In this document: positions 17,493-25,722 of the stretch, piece after piece
Layout of the letters: each line of letters starts with the position of its first letter
How positions within the stretch are numbered: the stretch's first letter is position 1
Assembly: GCF_946886695.1 (NCBI RefSeq)
Contig: NZ_CAMPJD010000052.1
Span: 1-31,750 of the forward strand
Direction of reading: 5' to 3'
DNA length: 31,750 nt
DNA from: an uncultured Pseudoxanthomonas sp.
GTDB lineage: Bacteria > Pseudomonadota > Gammaproteobacteria > Xanthomonadales > Xanthomonadaceae
The notes under the pieces: generated by a model
What the model was told of the DNA's origin: nothing
What the model saw: only the letters and a program-made list of their open reading frames with translations
Databases searched by the model: none
Program-made: the position numbers and the translations under genes

Positions 17493-18218
17493 TCAGTCGC
17501 GGAACGGGTCGGGCTCGTCCTCGAACAATCGCTGCGACACGGCGCGCTCTGCCCGCTCGATGTCGCGCACGAAAGCCTTGCCGTCGCCCAGTGCGGCGAA
17601 GGCCGCGAATCCCCGCTCCAGGAATCCCTGGAGCTCACCTAGCCCGGTCGCCTTTGCCGGCCCGCGGGACAGTTTGAGCAGCGTGGCCACGCCAGGCGTC
17701 TTCACCGCCCGCGCCAGGCCCACCCCCACCTCGGCGATCAGGTCGATCTGGTGCCCGCGCAGGCGCGGCAGGCCCACCTCACGATAGGCACGCCCGTACA
17801 GTCCGGCGTCCAGCTTGCGGCGATTCGGCGCCAGCCGATGCAGCGCTTCTGCCATGCGCATGTCCAGCGCATGCGTCAGCACGCCCAGTTCGATCCCATG
17901 CGCCACGGTGTCCAACACGGCGCCGGGCAGCAGGCGCTGCATCATCGGCATCACCTTGGCGACATTGGCGTCGCGCTTGCTGAAATCGTGGTCGCCATAG
18001 ACGTCGGTCAGGAAGAACATCGCCGCCGCGCGCCGCTGCGGGTCGTTCAGGAAATGTTCGAAGCTGGTCTCCAGCCGCGCCGCCTGCCAGCGCCGCAGCT
18101 CCGGTAGCCAGCGCAGCCGGTTGCGGGGCTCCTGCACCGGATCATGCAGGGCCTGGTGCCAGGCCAGGCGCCTGCCAACGCGTTCGATCAAGGGATTTCC
18201 TGAGGCCATGCCGGCCAT
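17493..18218 (-). CDS. FFLEELY-motif-like family protein
   Basis: A helical, soluble protein of 241 residues without a signal peptide. It contains AAAMFFLTDVYGDHDFSKRD (about 65-84), which resembles the FFLEELYGxxDFSxRD motif of a xanthomonad-type conserved family of unknown function; here the acidic EEL is replaced by TDV. The rest follows the same helical pattern (HALDMRMAEALH, GLYGRAYREVG). The start at 18218 or 18209 (two nearby Met) cannot be decided; both lack a strong ribosome-binding site. The frame is open far upstream, antisense to the patatin gene, which is a composition effect. It is divergent from the patatin gene with 78 bp between them. Confidence 0.75.
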   Translation of the reverse strand: MAGMASGNPLIERVGRRLAWHQALHDPVQEPRNRLRWLPELRRWQAARLETSFEHFLNDPQRRAAAMFFLTDVYGDHDFSKRDANVAKVMPMMQRLLPGAVLDTVAHGIELGVLTHALDMRMAEALHRLAPNRRKLDAGLYGRAYREVGLPRLRGHQIDLIAEVGVGLARAVKTPGVATLLKLSRGPAKATGLGELQGFLERGFAAFAALGDGKAFVRDIERAERAVSQRLFEDEPDPFRD

Positions 18219-18296
18219 GATCCGGGCCCGCTGCGGGCGCCGCAACCCGGCGGCGGGTCGGCTACACTCGGGCGGCAAGGTCACCACGGGTAGTAC

Positions 18297-19541
18297 ATGC
18301 TTTCGATCCACAGTGCGCGGCGGCGGGGCCACAACGGCAAGATCGGGCTGGCCATCGCAGGCGGCGGCCCCATCGGGGGCATGTACGAGCTGGGCGCGCT
18401 GCGTGCCCTGGACGAAGCCCTCGACGGCCTGGACCTGACCCGGATGGACTGCTATGTCGGCGTCAGCTCCGGTGCATTCCTCGCCGCCGGGCTGGCCAAC
18501 CGGATGGGCACGGCCGAGATGTGCCGCATCTTCATCACCGGCACCAGCGACGATGCGGAATTCCGGCCCGAAACCTTCCTGCGCCCGAATGTCGGCGAGT
18601 ACCTGCGCCGTGCGGCCAGCCTTCCCGGCCTGTACGCCGACTGGCTGAACCGGCTGGTGCGCAATCCGCGCCGCGCGACGCGCTGGTCCGACATGTTCCT
18701 GCGTTTTGGTGGCCTGGTACCCACCGGCATCTTCGACAACGAGGAAGTGGAGCGTTTCCTGCGCGACATCTTCAGCCGCCGTGGCCGCAGCAATGATTTC
18801 CGCAGGCTCGACGCGGATCTCTTCGTCGTCGCGGTCGATCTCGACAGCGGCGAGGCCGTGCGCTTCGGCGAGGAGGGCTGGGACGACATCCCGATCTCGC
18901 GCGCCGTGCAGGCCAGTTCCGCCCTGCCCGGCCTGTATCCGCCGGTGGAAATCGGCGGCCGCCATTTCCTCGACGGCGCCCTGCGCCGGACCATGCATGC
19001 GAGCACGGTACTGGATCGAGGCATCGACCTGATGATCGGCATCAACCCGCTGGTGCCGTTCGATGCGAACCAGGCCACGCCCCAGGCCGACGAAGCCGAA
19101 CAGGTGGGGCTGGCAAGCGGTGGCCTCCCGGCCGTGCTGTCGCAGACCCTGCGCACACTGCTGCAGTCGCGCATGCAGATAGGCATGGAGAAGTACCCGC
19201 ATCGGTACCCGGATATCGACCAGTTGGTGTTCGAGCCGAATTCGGACGACAGCGAGCTGTTCTTCACCAATCTCTTCAGCTTCTCTTCGCGCCACCGGGT
19301 CTGCCAGCTGGCCTACCGCAACACGCTGGCGGACCTGCGCAAGCGCGCGTCGGTGCTCAAGCCCATGCTGGCCGCGCACGGCATCCGCTACAACGAGGAC
19401 ATCGTCAACGACCGCAACCGTTCCATCCTCGACGGGCTGGACGTGATGCCGCGGATGACCGAAACCACGGCGCGCCTGCGGCGTGCCCTGGACGACGTGG
19501 ACCAGCTCGTGTCGCGGCATCGCGCGGCCCGTCGCGGCTGA
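18297..19541 (+). CDS. Patatin-like phospholipase
   Basis: A 414-residue lipid acyl hydrolase of the patatin family. The oxyanion-hole motif GGGPIGG is at 22-28, the nucleophile elbow GVSSG at 55-59 (Ser57), and the catalytic Asp226 is in DGAL; together they form the Ser-Asp dyad. No signal peptide or membrane helix is present, so it is probably cytoplasmic and may act on lipids of granules or membranes. The C-terminal third (about 280-410) is helical and of unknown role. It lies 95 bp before a phasin gene on the same strand, consistent with a role at lipid or polyester granules, though that is inference. Confidence 0.93.
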   Translation: MLSIHSARRRGHNGKIGLAIAGGGPIGGMYELGALRALDEALDGLDLTRMDCYVGVSSGAFLAAGLANRMGTAEMCRIFITGTSDDAEFRPETFLRPNVGEYLRRAASLPGLYADWLNRLVRNPRRATRWSDMFLRFGGLVPTGIFDNEEVERFLRDIFSRRGRSNDFRRLDADLFVVAVDLDSGEAVRFGEEGWDDIPISRAVQASSALPGLYPPVEIGGRHFLDGALRRTMHASTVLDRGIDLMIGINPLVPFDANQATPQADEAEQVGLASGGLPAVLSQTLRTLLQSRMQIGMEKYPHRYPDIDQLVFEPNSDDSELFFTNLFSFSSRHRVCQLAYRNTLADLRKRASVLKPMLAAHGIRYNEDIVNDRNRSILDGLDVMPRMTETTARLRRALDDVDQLVSRHRAARRG

Positions 19542-19636
19542 TGCGCTCACGGCCGCGTCACCGGCTGGTGTGAAAACTCTAGACAGCCCACCGATTCTGG
19601 CGCGCAATCCCCCACACCACTCCCTGACGGAACGCC

Positions 19637-20200
19637 ATGGCCACGCTGAAGAAATCCGCACGCAAGAAGACCGCTTCTGCATCCGCTTCCAAGAACGACA
19701 ACCTGCAGGCCCAGGCCGAGCAGATGTCCAAGCGCCTGGGCGAATCCGCACAGCAGGTATGGCTGGCAGGCGGGGGCGCTTTCGGGCGCGCGCAGGCCGA
19801 AGGCACCAAGCTGTTCGAAACGCTGGTGAAGGAAGGCCTTTCGCTGGAGCAGACCACGCGCAAGGTGGCAGGCGGCAAGGCCCAGGCCATGCGCGATGCG
19901 ATGGAGACCACTGTCGGCCAGGCGCGCGAACGCGCGTCGGATACCTGGGACCGTCTGGAGAAGGTGTTCGAAGAGCGCGTGCATCGCGCGCTGCGCCGTC
20001 TCGAGGTGCCCAGCCGTGAGGATCTGTCCGCGCTCATCGATCGTGTTGATGCACTGAATGCCCAACTGCGCACGATGGGCGGTTCGCCGGCCAGCAAGCC
20101 TTCCCGTGCCAAGCGCAGCACCAAGGCCGTCAAAAAACCGGCGCCTGCCGCGAAGAAAACGCCCGCGAAACGTGCAGCGCGCAAGAAGGCTGCACCATAA
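19637..20200 (+). CDS. Phasin family protein with basic histone-like tail
   Basis: A 187-residue protein. A Lys/Ser/Ala-rich start is followed by a phasin-type helical domain (about 20-115: QQVWLAGGGAFGRAQAEGTKLFETLVKEG) and a coiled-coil-like segment (VPSREDLSALIDRVDALNAQL). The final 40 residues form an Ala/Lys/Pro tail (KPSRAKRSTKAVKKPAPAAKK). This is the layout of PhaF/PhaI-type granule-associated proteins, in which the phasin domain coats granules and the basic tail binds DNA and helps distribute granules at cell division. No PHA synthase is in the window. A second, similar gene lies at 27235-27645. Confidence 0.9.
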   Translation: MATLKKSARKKTASASASKNDNLQAQAEQMSKRLGESAQQVWLAGGGAFGRAQAEGTKLFETLVKEGLSLEQTTRKVAGGKAQAMRDAMETTVGQARERASDTWDRLEKVFEERVHRALRRLEVPSREDLSALIDRVDALNAQLRTMGGSPASKPSRAKRSTKAVKKPAPAAKKTPAKRAARKKAAP

Positions 20201-20280
20201 GGTTGCATGCGCATTTTCGTGCGCATTTCTGAATAAAATTTTGTTGCGCAGCAACATCGAATGGCGTAACAATCATTCCA

Positions 20281-20347
20281 GCCCGCCAGTCCATCGAAGT
20301 TCGTTTGCTCCCCTCCCCTTACGGCTTCGGACTGGCGGGCTTTTCTT
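20281..20347 (+). terminator. Long-loop hairpin terminator after the phasin gene
   Basis: A perfect 12-bp stem, 20281-20292 with 20329-20340, closes a 36-nt loop and is followed by TTTTCTTT. A small separate hairpin (TGTTGC/GCAACA, 20242-20256) precedes it. The long loop is unusual for a simple terminator. Confidence 0.75.
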
Positions 20348-20443
20348 TGCCCGCCGCGCGGCGCGGGCACCCGCCAGCACAGACAGCCGTGGGTGCGGCC
20401 CGGTAGAATCGCGGGCCTAATAACAACAACGCACCCGCGACGC

Positions 20444-21394
20444 ATGTCCATTTGGCTCCTCGGTTTGGCGGTCACCCTTGTGACCGGTGCGGCAGCCACC
20501 GCCTATCTCTGGCTTGTGCGGCGCCCCAGCGACGAAATGTCCTACGGGCTGCACGCCCTGTCCGGATTGCGCTGGAGGGAGTTCTCGAAACTCGTCCTTG
20601 CCGCGATGGCAGGCCGTGGCCTGATCGAAACCGGCCCCGATCCCCAGGAGTCCCGCGAACCCCAGACGACCTTCCTGCTCGCGCGTGGCCAGGAAAAGTG
20701 GCTGCTCTCGTGCAAGCACGGTTCGGCCTACCGGATCGCCGCGGCCCCGGTGCAGGAACTTGCCGCCAGCATCCGCCTGGGTGCCGCCACCGGCGGCATC
20801 CTCGCCACCGAGGGCAAAGTGGAAAAGGAAGGCCGGGAGGCGGCCCAGGGCAACAACATCGAGTTGCTCGACGGGCCGCGGCTGTGGCCGGAAGTCCGAC
20901 ACCTTATCGAGCCGAGCCTGCGCGAGCAGATCGTGACGTACGCATCGGCGCGCGCCAAACGGCATATCGGCATCAGTTGGCTCGGCGCGGTGACGGTGGG
21001 TGCCCTTGCCATGGCGGGCTGGGCCGGCAGGCAGTCTGCGGACACGCGCGTCGATGCACCGCCCGCAGCACCCGTGCCGGCGCGAACGGTCAGCGCACCT
21101 GCTCCCGCGACGCCTGCGCCGCAGGAAGCCTTCCGCGAACCGACGCAGGAAGAACTGGAAGCCCAGATGCGCAGTGTGCTCCAGGCGCTGTCGAGAACCC
21201 CCGGCATCACCCGCGGCGTCTGGCAGACCAAGCTGACGTTGAGCATCGATCGGGCGGGCAGCGAGAACGACATCTGGCCGTCGATCTGCCTCGAGCTGGA
21301 GCGCTACCCGGCCCTGCGCGCCACCCGCGTGCAGCTCAACCCGCCTCCGGGCAGCAACGAACCGGTGCGCTGGCGCCAATGCAAGACGATGTGA
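20444..21394 (+). CDS. Membrane protein with degenerate Mrr-like restriction endonuclease domain
   Basis: A 316-residue protein. One helix (about 3-24) precedes a cytoplasmic Mrr-catalytic-like domain (about 35-155): LRWREFSKLVLAAMAGRGLIE, then WLLSCKHG, then GAATGGILATEGKVEKEGREAAQGNNIELLDG, which matches the order of core elements in Mrr-type nucleases. The usual active site is D-x(n)-(Q/E)xK; here the lysine (Lys91) remains but sits in SCK, and the Asp strand is not evident, so nuclease activity is doubtful. A second helix (about 195-213), an Ala/Pro-rich linker and a C-terminal domain follow. A membrane-bound, probably inactive Mrr fold suggests a sensing or structural role (inference). 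The globin gene follows after 81 bp. Confidence 0.8.
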   Translation: MSIWLLGLAVTLVTGAAATAYLWLVRRPSDEMSYGLHALSGLRWREFSKLVLAAMAGRGLIETGPDPQESREPQTTFLLARGQEKWLLSCKHGSAYRIAAAPVQELAASIRLGAATGGILATEGKVEKEGREAAQGNNIELLDGPRLWPEVRHLIEPSLREQIVTYASARAKRHIGISWLGAVTVGALAMAGWAGRQSADTRVDAPPAAPVPARTVSAPAPATPAPQEAFREPTQEELEAQMRSVLQALSRTPGITRGVWQTKLTLSIDRAGSENDIWPSICLELERYPALRATRVQLNPPPGSNEPVRWRQCKTM

Positions 21395-21475
21395 GGCCAC
21401 CGCGACACTTCGTCGCTGTGCGCCTTGGCGTCGCTGCAGGATGATGCTGCCGCCATCGACACGCCTTCCGATCCG

Positions 21476-21898
21476 ATGAACGATCCCGCCGTTCCCACGC
21501 CCTACGACCGCATCGGCGGCGAAGCCGGCCTGCGCCGGATGACGCAGCGCATGTATGCGCTGATGGACACGCTGCCGGAAGCCGCTGCCGTGCGTGCCCA
21601 GCATCCGGCCTCACTCGACGGCAGCGAGCGGAAACTGTTCGAGTTCCTCAGCGGCTGGCTGGGTGGCCCACCGCTGTTCACGCAGAAGCACGGCGCCCCA
21701 ATGTTGCGCGCCCGCCACCTGCCCTTCCGGATCGGCATGGAGGAAGCCAGCGGCTGGCTGGCCTGCTTCCATGGCGCGATGGTCGAGACGGTCGAAGACG
21801 CCGAGCTACGCGACTTCCTGTGGTCCCGGATCGAACCGCTGGCGCTGCATATGCGGAATGTGCAGGCGGTGCCGTTGCGGTGGGCGAACGAAGCCTAA
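21476..21898 (+). CDS. Group II truncated haemoglobin
   Basis: A 140-residue 2-on-2 globin of the trHbO type. YDRIGGEAGL at the N-terminus, FLSGWLGGPPLFTQKHG in the middle, RARHLPF carrying the proximal haem-ligating His, and ASGWLACFHGAM with the group II tryptophan at G8 match the family closely. Members bind oxygen or nitric oxide and may take part in redox or peroxide chemistry. The ATG at 21476 was chosen because the family starts just before YDRIGG; the frame is open to 21425. It converges with the hypothetical gene at 21926. Confidence 0.93.
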   Translation: MNDPAVPTPYDRIGGEAGLRRMTQRMYALMDTLPEAAAVRAQHPASLDGSERKLFEFLSGWLGGPPLFTQKHGAPMLRARHLPFRIGMEEASGWLACFHGAMVETVEDAELRDFLWSRIEPLALHMRNVQAVPLRWANEA

Positions 21899-21925
21899 AG
21901 CCTCCGGTGCCGGTCACGTCATCGC

Positions 21926-22567
21926 TTACATGCAAATGACGTAGTCGTCCGGGTCGAGCGCTGTCTCGACCCGGAGAATCGCCAAAGCATCCGACCAAAG
22001 TTCGTCTCCCGATTCCCTGCGATCTCCTGCGGTGAATCGCTCCGGCGGGCCATAGGCCGACCGCCAGTCACCATCGACGCAAGCGGCGAATCCGGATTGC
22101 AGGCAGGGAACTCCTGCGCAGCCTGACTTGTGAGCGTCAGGCAGCGCCAACGCACGCGTCGCCAGTTCGCGGAAGCGCGCGGACTGCTGCGGAGTCAAAA
22201 CCATGTCGATATCGCGGTGGAATTCGCCCTTCCAACGATACCCGGCGCCTTTCGACGGCCTCAGCCGTGCCTCGCCACCGTCCTTCGACGATCTCGCGTG
22301 GATGACGGTCTCCGAGCATGCACCACCGGCTAGGACAACAACCCACTCCTGCGCATCGCACGACATGGCCTGCTGGGGTATCAACTTGCCTTCCAGGTAC
22401 GCATCGATTTCGTACCGCGCGGCGGCACGCGCACCCTCGGCGGTCCACGCGGCTAGCCAAGCATCGCGCTCGCCCAAGACGCGGGATAACAGCAACCACA
22501 CGCCGACCCCGCTGCCCACCAGGAGCACGCAGCCCAGCCCGAGCGTCCTAGCCCAGGAGATTCGCAT
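21926..22567 (-). CDS. Membrane-anchored hypothetical protein downstream of the acyl-CoA reductase
   Basis: A 213-residue protein with one N-terminal helix (about 8-28) and a large outside domain that I do not recognise. Cysteines in SCDAQEW, GGACSE, SGCAGVPC and AACVDGDW (and the penultimate Cys) are arranged in short spacings that suggest disulfides in the periplasm. The start lies 6 bp after the stop of the fatty acyl-CoA reductase on the same strand, and a TAGG ribosome-binding site overlaps that stop, so the genes are probably translationally coupled. Whether the function is linked to lipid metabolism is unknown. Confidence 0.75.
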   Translation of the reverse strand: MRISWARTLGLGCVLLVGSGVGVWLLLSRVLGERDAWLAAWTAEGARAAARYEIDAYLEGKLIPQQAMSCDAQEWVVVLAGGACSETVIHARSSKDGGEARLRPSKGAGYRWKGEFHRDIDMVLTPQQSARFRELATRALALPDAHKSGCAGVPCLQSGFAACVDGDWRSAYGPPERFTAGDRRESGDELWSDALAILRVETALDPDDYVICM

Positions 22568-22573
22568 CGACGC

Positions 22574-24562
22574 CTACCAGTGCACGCCCCGCATCAACGA
22601 CGCGAAGGCGATCTGCTCCTGGCTGGGCGCGGCTTCCTTCAACGCTTTTCGATCGCCCTTGGCCGCGGCCGAATCCGGGAACAGCTCGAACGCGGTGTTC
22701 ATCACCACCTCGTAGGCCTTCGGCGCCACCGCGTTGACCAGCGCAGCGAAGATGCCCAGGCGCGTGGCGATGCGACTGGGCTTCTCGATGATGGCCTTCA
22801 CCAGCAGGTCGGCGGCTTCCTCCGGCGACAGCGTCGGCACACTGTCGTACATCTTGGTCGGCGCGATCATCGGCGTCTTCACCAACGGCATGTTGATGGT
22901 GGTGAAGCTGATGCCCTTGCCCGACAGCTCACCCTGCGCGCAGCGACTGAACGCATCCAGCGCCGCCTTCGATGCGACGTAGGCGGAAAAACGCGGTGAA
23001 TTGGCCAGCACGCCGATCGAACTGATGTTGATGATGTGGCCCTTGCGGCGCTCGGTCATCTTGGGCAGGAAGCCCATGATCAGGCGGATGCTGCCGAAGT
23101 AGTTCAGCTGCATCGTGCGCTCGAAATCGTGGAAGCGGTCGTAGCTGGCCTCGATGGAACGGCGGATCGAGCGACCCGCATTGTTGATCAGGATATCCAC
23201 GTGGCCGTGCTCGTCCAGCACGATCTTCACCAGCCGGTCGCAGTCGGCCATGTCGGCCAGGTCGGCGGTGTAGGCGAACACCTTGCCACCCGCCTTCTTC
23301 ATGTCGTCGCGGGCCTTGAACAGCTCCTCCTCCCCGCGCGCCACGATGATCGTGGTGGCACCGGCTTCGGCCACGCGCTGAGCGGTGGACAGGCCGATGC
23401 CGGACGAGCCGCCGGTGATGACCACCACCTTGTTGCGCACCTTCCCCTTCAACGAGCGGTCGATGAACAGGTCCGGGTCGAGGTGGCGCTCCCAGTAGTC
23501 CCAGAGGCGCCATGCGTAGTCGTCCAGGCGCGGCACGGCGATGCCGCTGCCCTTCAGCGCCCGCTCGGTCTCGCGGCTGTCGAAGCGCGTCGGATAGGTG
23601 ATGAACTTCAACACTTCCTTCGGGATCTTGAAGTCGCGCAGCAGCATGCCGATGAAGCGCCGCACCGGCGGCAGGTTGCCCACCGCCATGCGGATGCTGC
23701 CCGGCACGAAGGCGAACATGCGCGCATCGATGCGCATGGTCATTTCCGGCGCATGGCCGGCGCGGCAGAACGTGTTCAACACCTCGCCCACGCGCATCGG
23801 TTCCGGATCGGTCAGGTGGAAAGTGTGGCCATCCAGCTTTGGCTTGTGCGCGATGTGGTCCATCGCGTCGGCCACGAAGTCCACCGGCACGATGTTGATG
23901 CGCCCGCCTTCGATGCCCAGCACCGGCACCCACTGCGGGAGCAGCTCGCGCAGCTTCTTGATCAGGGTGAAGAAGTAGTACGGGCCGTCGATCTTGTCGA
24001 TTTCGCCGGTCTTCGAATGGCCCACCACCATGCCCGGGCGGTAGATGCGCCACTTGATGCGCTTCTCGTTGCGCACCAGCCCCTCGGATTCGTGCTTGGT
24101 GCGCAGGTAGGGATCATCCAGCCCCTCTGCTTCCTCGAACATGTCCTCGCGGAAGATGCCCGGATACAGGCCGGCCGCCGCGATGGAACTGGTGTGATGG
24201 AAGCAGCCGGCCTTCAGTGCGGCGGCCAGATCGAGCGCATGCTGGGTGCCGTCGATGTTGGCGGCCTGTTGCGCTTCGCGGGTGGCGGTAAGGTCGTAGA
24301 TGGCCGCCAGATGGAAGAAGTGCTTCACCTTGCCGGTCAGTGCACGCAACTGGGCGGGCGTCAGTCCGCACTTCGGCTTGGTCATGTCGCCGTGCACCAC
24401 GGACACGCGCTTCATGTCCCAGCCCGCCTTCTTGGCAATGGCGTCGAACTTCTTCTGCGAGTCCTTGCGGACCAGCACGTGGACCGTCCCGCTGCGCTTG
24501 AGGAGATTGCCGACCAGGTAACGGCCAATGAACCCTGTGGCGCCCGTGACGAAATAGCTCAT
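22574..24562 (-). CDS. Two-domain fatty acyl-CoA reductase (alcohol-forming, SDR fusion)
   Basis: A 662-residue protein with two Rossmann domains. The N-terminal extended-SDR domain (1 to about 365) has GATGFIG at 7-13 and Tyr152/Lys156 in YLRTK. The C-terminal classical-SDR domain (about 375-662) has GGSSGIG at 384-390, NNAG near 460, Ser515 and Tyr528/Lys532 in YVASK. Order and length match the Marinobacter-type NADPH-dependent fatty acyl-CoA reductases, in which one domain reduces acyl-CoA to aldehyde and the other aldehyde to alcohol. It would supply fatty alcohols for wax esters or other lipids. It is divergent from an acyl-CoA-binding protein and TetR gene, with a membrane-anchored gene coupled downstream. 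Some xanthomonad relatives are only annotated as SDR oxidoreductase, so substrate is not certain. Confidence 0.9.
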   Translation of the reverse strand: MSYFVTGATGFIGRYLVGNLLKRSGTVHVLVRKDSQKKFDAIAKKAGWDMKRVSVVHGDMTKPKCGLTPAQLRALTGKVKHFFHLAAIYDLTATREAQQAANIDGTQHALDLAAALKAGCFHHTSSIAAAGLYPGIFREDMFEEAEGLDDPYLRTKHESEGLVRNEKRIKWRIYRPGMVVGHSKTGEIDKIDGPYYFFTLIKKLRELLPQWVPVLGIEGGRINIVPVDFVADAMDHIAHKPKLDGHTFHLTDPEPMRVGEVLNTFCRAGHAPEMTMRIDARMFAFVPGSIRMAVGNLPPVRRFIGMLLRDFKIPKEVLKFITYPTRFDSRETERALKGSGIAVPRLDDYAWRLWDYWERHLDPDLFIDRSLKGKVRNKVVVITGGSSGIGLSTAQRVAEAGATTIIVARGEEELFKARDDMKKAGGKVFAYTADLADMADCDRLVKIVLDEHGHVDILINNAGRSIRRSIEASYDRFHDFERTMQLNYFGSIRLIMGFLPKMTERRKGHIINISSIGVLANSPRFSAYVASKAALDAFSRCAQGELSGKGISFTTINMPLVKTPMIAPTKMYDSVPTLSPEEAADLLVKAIIEKPSRIATRLGIFAALVNAVAPKAYEVVMNTAFELFPDSAAAKGDRKALKEAAPSQEQIAFASLMRGVHW

Positions 24563-24669
24563 GACGACCCCTATCCTCAAGTTGTATGGGCAAGCCCCTC
24601 CGACCGCCCTGCGGCCTAACTTGCCAGAGCCGCCCAGATTCGACAATCCCGTCACGCATTGACCGCTTC

Positions 24670-24683
24670 CACCACCCGTGGTG
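24670..24683. promoter_or_regulatory. Candidate TetR operator in the divergent promoter
   Basis: A perfect inverted repeat CACCAC-CC-GTGGTG lies 31 bp before the acyl-CoA-binding protein ATG and about 108 bp from the reductase start. Its place between the two divergent units makes it a good candidate site for the TetR protein encoded at 24981. Confidence 0.5.
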
Positions 24684-24714
24684 TGATGGCTTGGATCACT
24701 GGGAGGGATCATCC

Positions 24715-24972
24715 ATGGCAGACCTCAAGAGCGCGTTCGATCAGGCATCCAAGGACATCCAGACGCTGTCCGAGCGCCCGGACAACGACACGTTGCTGCG
24801 GCTTTACGGCCTCTACAAACAGGGTGCGGAAGGTGATGTGAAGGGTGACAAGCCGGGTTTCTTCGACTTCGTCGGTACCGCCAAGTACGAAGCCTGGGCC
24901 AAGCTCAAGGGCACGGGGCAGGAGGACGCGCAGAAGAAGTACGTGGATCTGGTAAAGAAGCTGCTGGCCTGA
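24715..24972 (+). CDS. Acyl-CoA-binding protein
   Basis: An 85-residue four-helix protein that binds medium- and long-chain acyl-CoA in the cytoplasm. It holds the ACBP signature LYGLYKQGAEGDV, KPGFFDFVGTAKYEAWAKLKG and a final YVDLVKKLLA helix; Tyr and Lys of YKQ and the AKYEAW segment are ligand contacts in known members. The GGGAGG ribosome-binding site at 24701 is strong. It is divergent from the fatty acyl-CoA reductase, to which it could deliver substrate, and eight bases upstream of a TetR gene. Bacterial ACBPs are sporadic, so this pairing is noteworthy. Confidence 0.96.
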   Translation: MADLKSAFDQASKDIQTLSERPDNDTLLRLYGLYKQGAEGDVKGDKPGFFDFVGTAKYEAWAKLKGTGQEDAQKKYVDLVKKLLA

Positions 24973-24980
24973 AGCCCGAC

Positions 24981-25607
24981 GTGGCACGCGATACCCGCCA
25001 GCGCATCCTCGACGCCGCCCTGGCGATGTTCAACTCACAGGGCGAGCCCCACGTCACGACCAACCATATCGCTGACGAGTTGGAGATCAGCCCGGGCAAT
25101 CTGTACTACCACTTCCGCAACAAGGACGACATCATCGAACAGCTCTTCGCGCGGTACGAAGAGCGGATGGACGCGGCGCTGACGCCCCCCACCGACCGGC
25201 TGCCGGGTCTGGAGGACATCTGGCTGCAGCTTCACCTGGTGTTCGAATGCATCTGGGACTACCGGTTCCTGTACCGCGACCTGATCGAGATCCTGAGCCG
25301 CAACCGGCGGCTGCGCATGCGCTTTGCTCGCATCCTCAAGCGCGCCGATGACAGTGCCCATGCGGTGATGCGCGGCATGGGCCAGGCCGGCGTGATGCGG
25401 GCGTCGGCCGCAGAACTGGCCGCCACCGCCACTAACGTGCTGGTCATCTCCACTTTCTGGCTGAACTACGCGTCGACGCGTGGCGAGAAGGACGAACAGG
25501 CCGCCATCCGCCAGGGCATCGTGCAGGTGATGATGCTGGTGGCACCGTTCCTGCGCGACGCGGAACGCGTGCACCTGAACACGCTGACGCAGGCCTATAC
25601 CCACTAG
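24981..25607 (+). CDS. TetR-family transcriptional regulator
   Basis: A 208-residue regulator. The DNA-binding domain is residues 1-50: TRQRILDAALAMFNSQGEPHV, then TTNHIADELEISPGNLYYHF. The C-terminal helical domain (about 60-200) binds an unknown ligand, plausibly an acyl-CoA given the context. The start is GTG at 24981, eight bases after the ACBP stop, so they form one operon. It probably represses the divergent reductase/ACBP promoters through the palindrome at 24670. A REP-type inverted repeat follows its stop. Confidence 0.92.
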   Translation: MARDTRQRILDAALAMFNSQGEPHVTTNHIADELEISPGNLYYHFRNKDDIIEQLFARYEERMDAALTPPTDRLPGLEDIWLQLHLVFECIWDYRFLYRDLIEILSRNRRLRMRFARILKRADDSAHAVMRGMGQAGVMRASAAELAATATNVLVISTFWLNYASTRGEKDEQAAIRQGIVQVMMLVAPFLRDAERVHLNTLTQAYTH

Positions 25608-25615
25608 CGATCCCC

Positions 25616-25700
25616 TGTAGGAGGGGCTTCAGCCCCGACGCTGTGCAGTCAGGCCAACGAAGACCTTGGGAAAGGCATCGGGGCTGAAGCCCCTCCTGCA
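25616..25700. repeat. REP-type inverted repeat between convergent TetR and WYL genes
   Basis: Arms 25616-25641 and 25675-25700 are inverted copies with 24 of 26 matching positions. The unit has the GTAGGAGGGGCTTCAGCCCC type, a variant of the family seen at 10362 and 13196. It may serve as a two-way transcription stop. Confidence 0.92.
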
Positions 25701-25722
25701 CGTGCTTCGGCGAAGCCAGGAA

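Noticed and set aside
17493..19751. 752-codon minus-strand frame
   Set aside because: Only its last third is a real gene (the FFLEELY-type protein); the rest is antisense to the patatin gene and open through high GC.
23036..24619. 527-codon plus-strand frame opposite the acyl-CoA reductase
   Set aside because: It is a high-GC shadow of the reductase, His/Ala/Gly-rich, without domains or a start signal.
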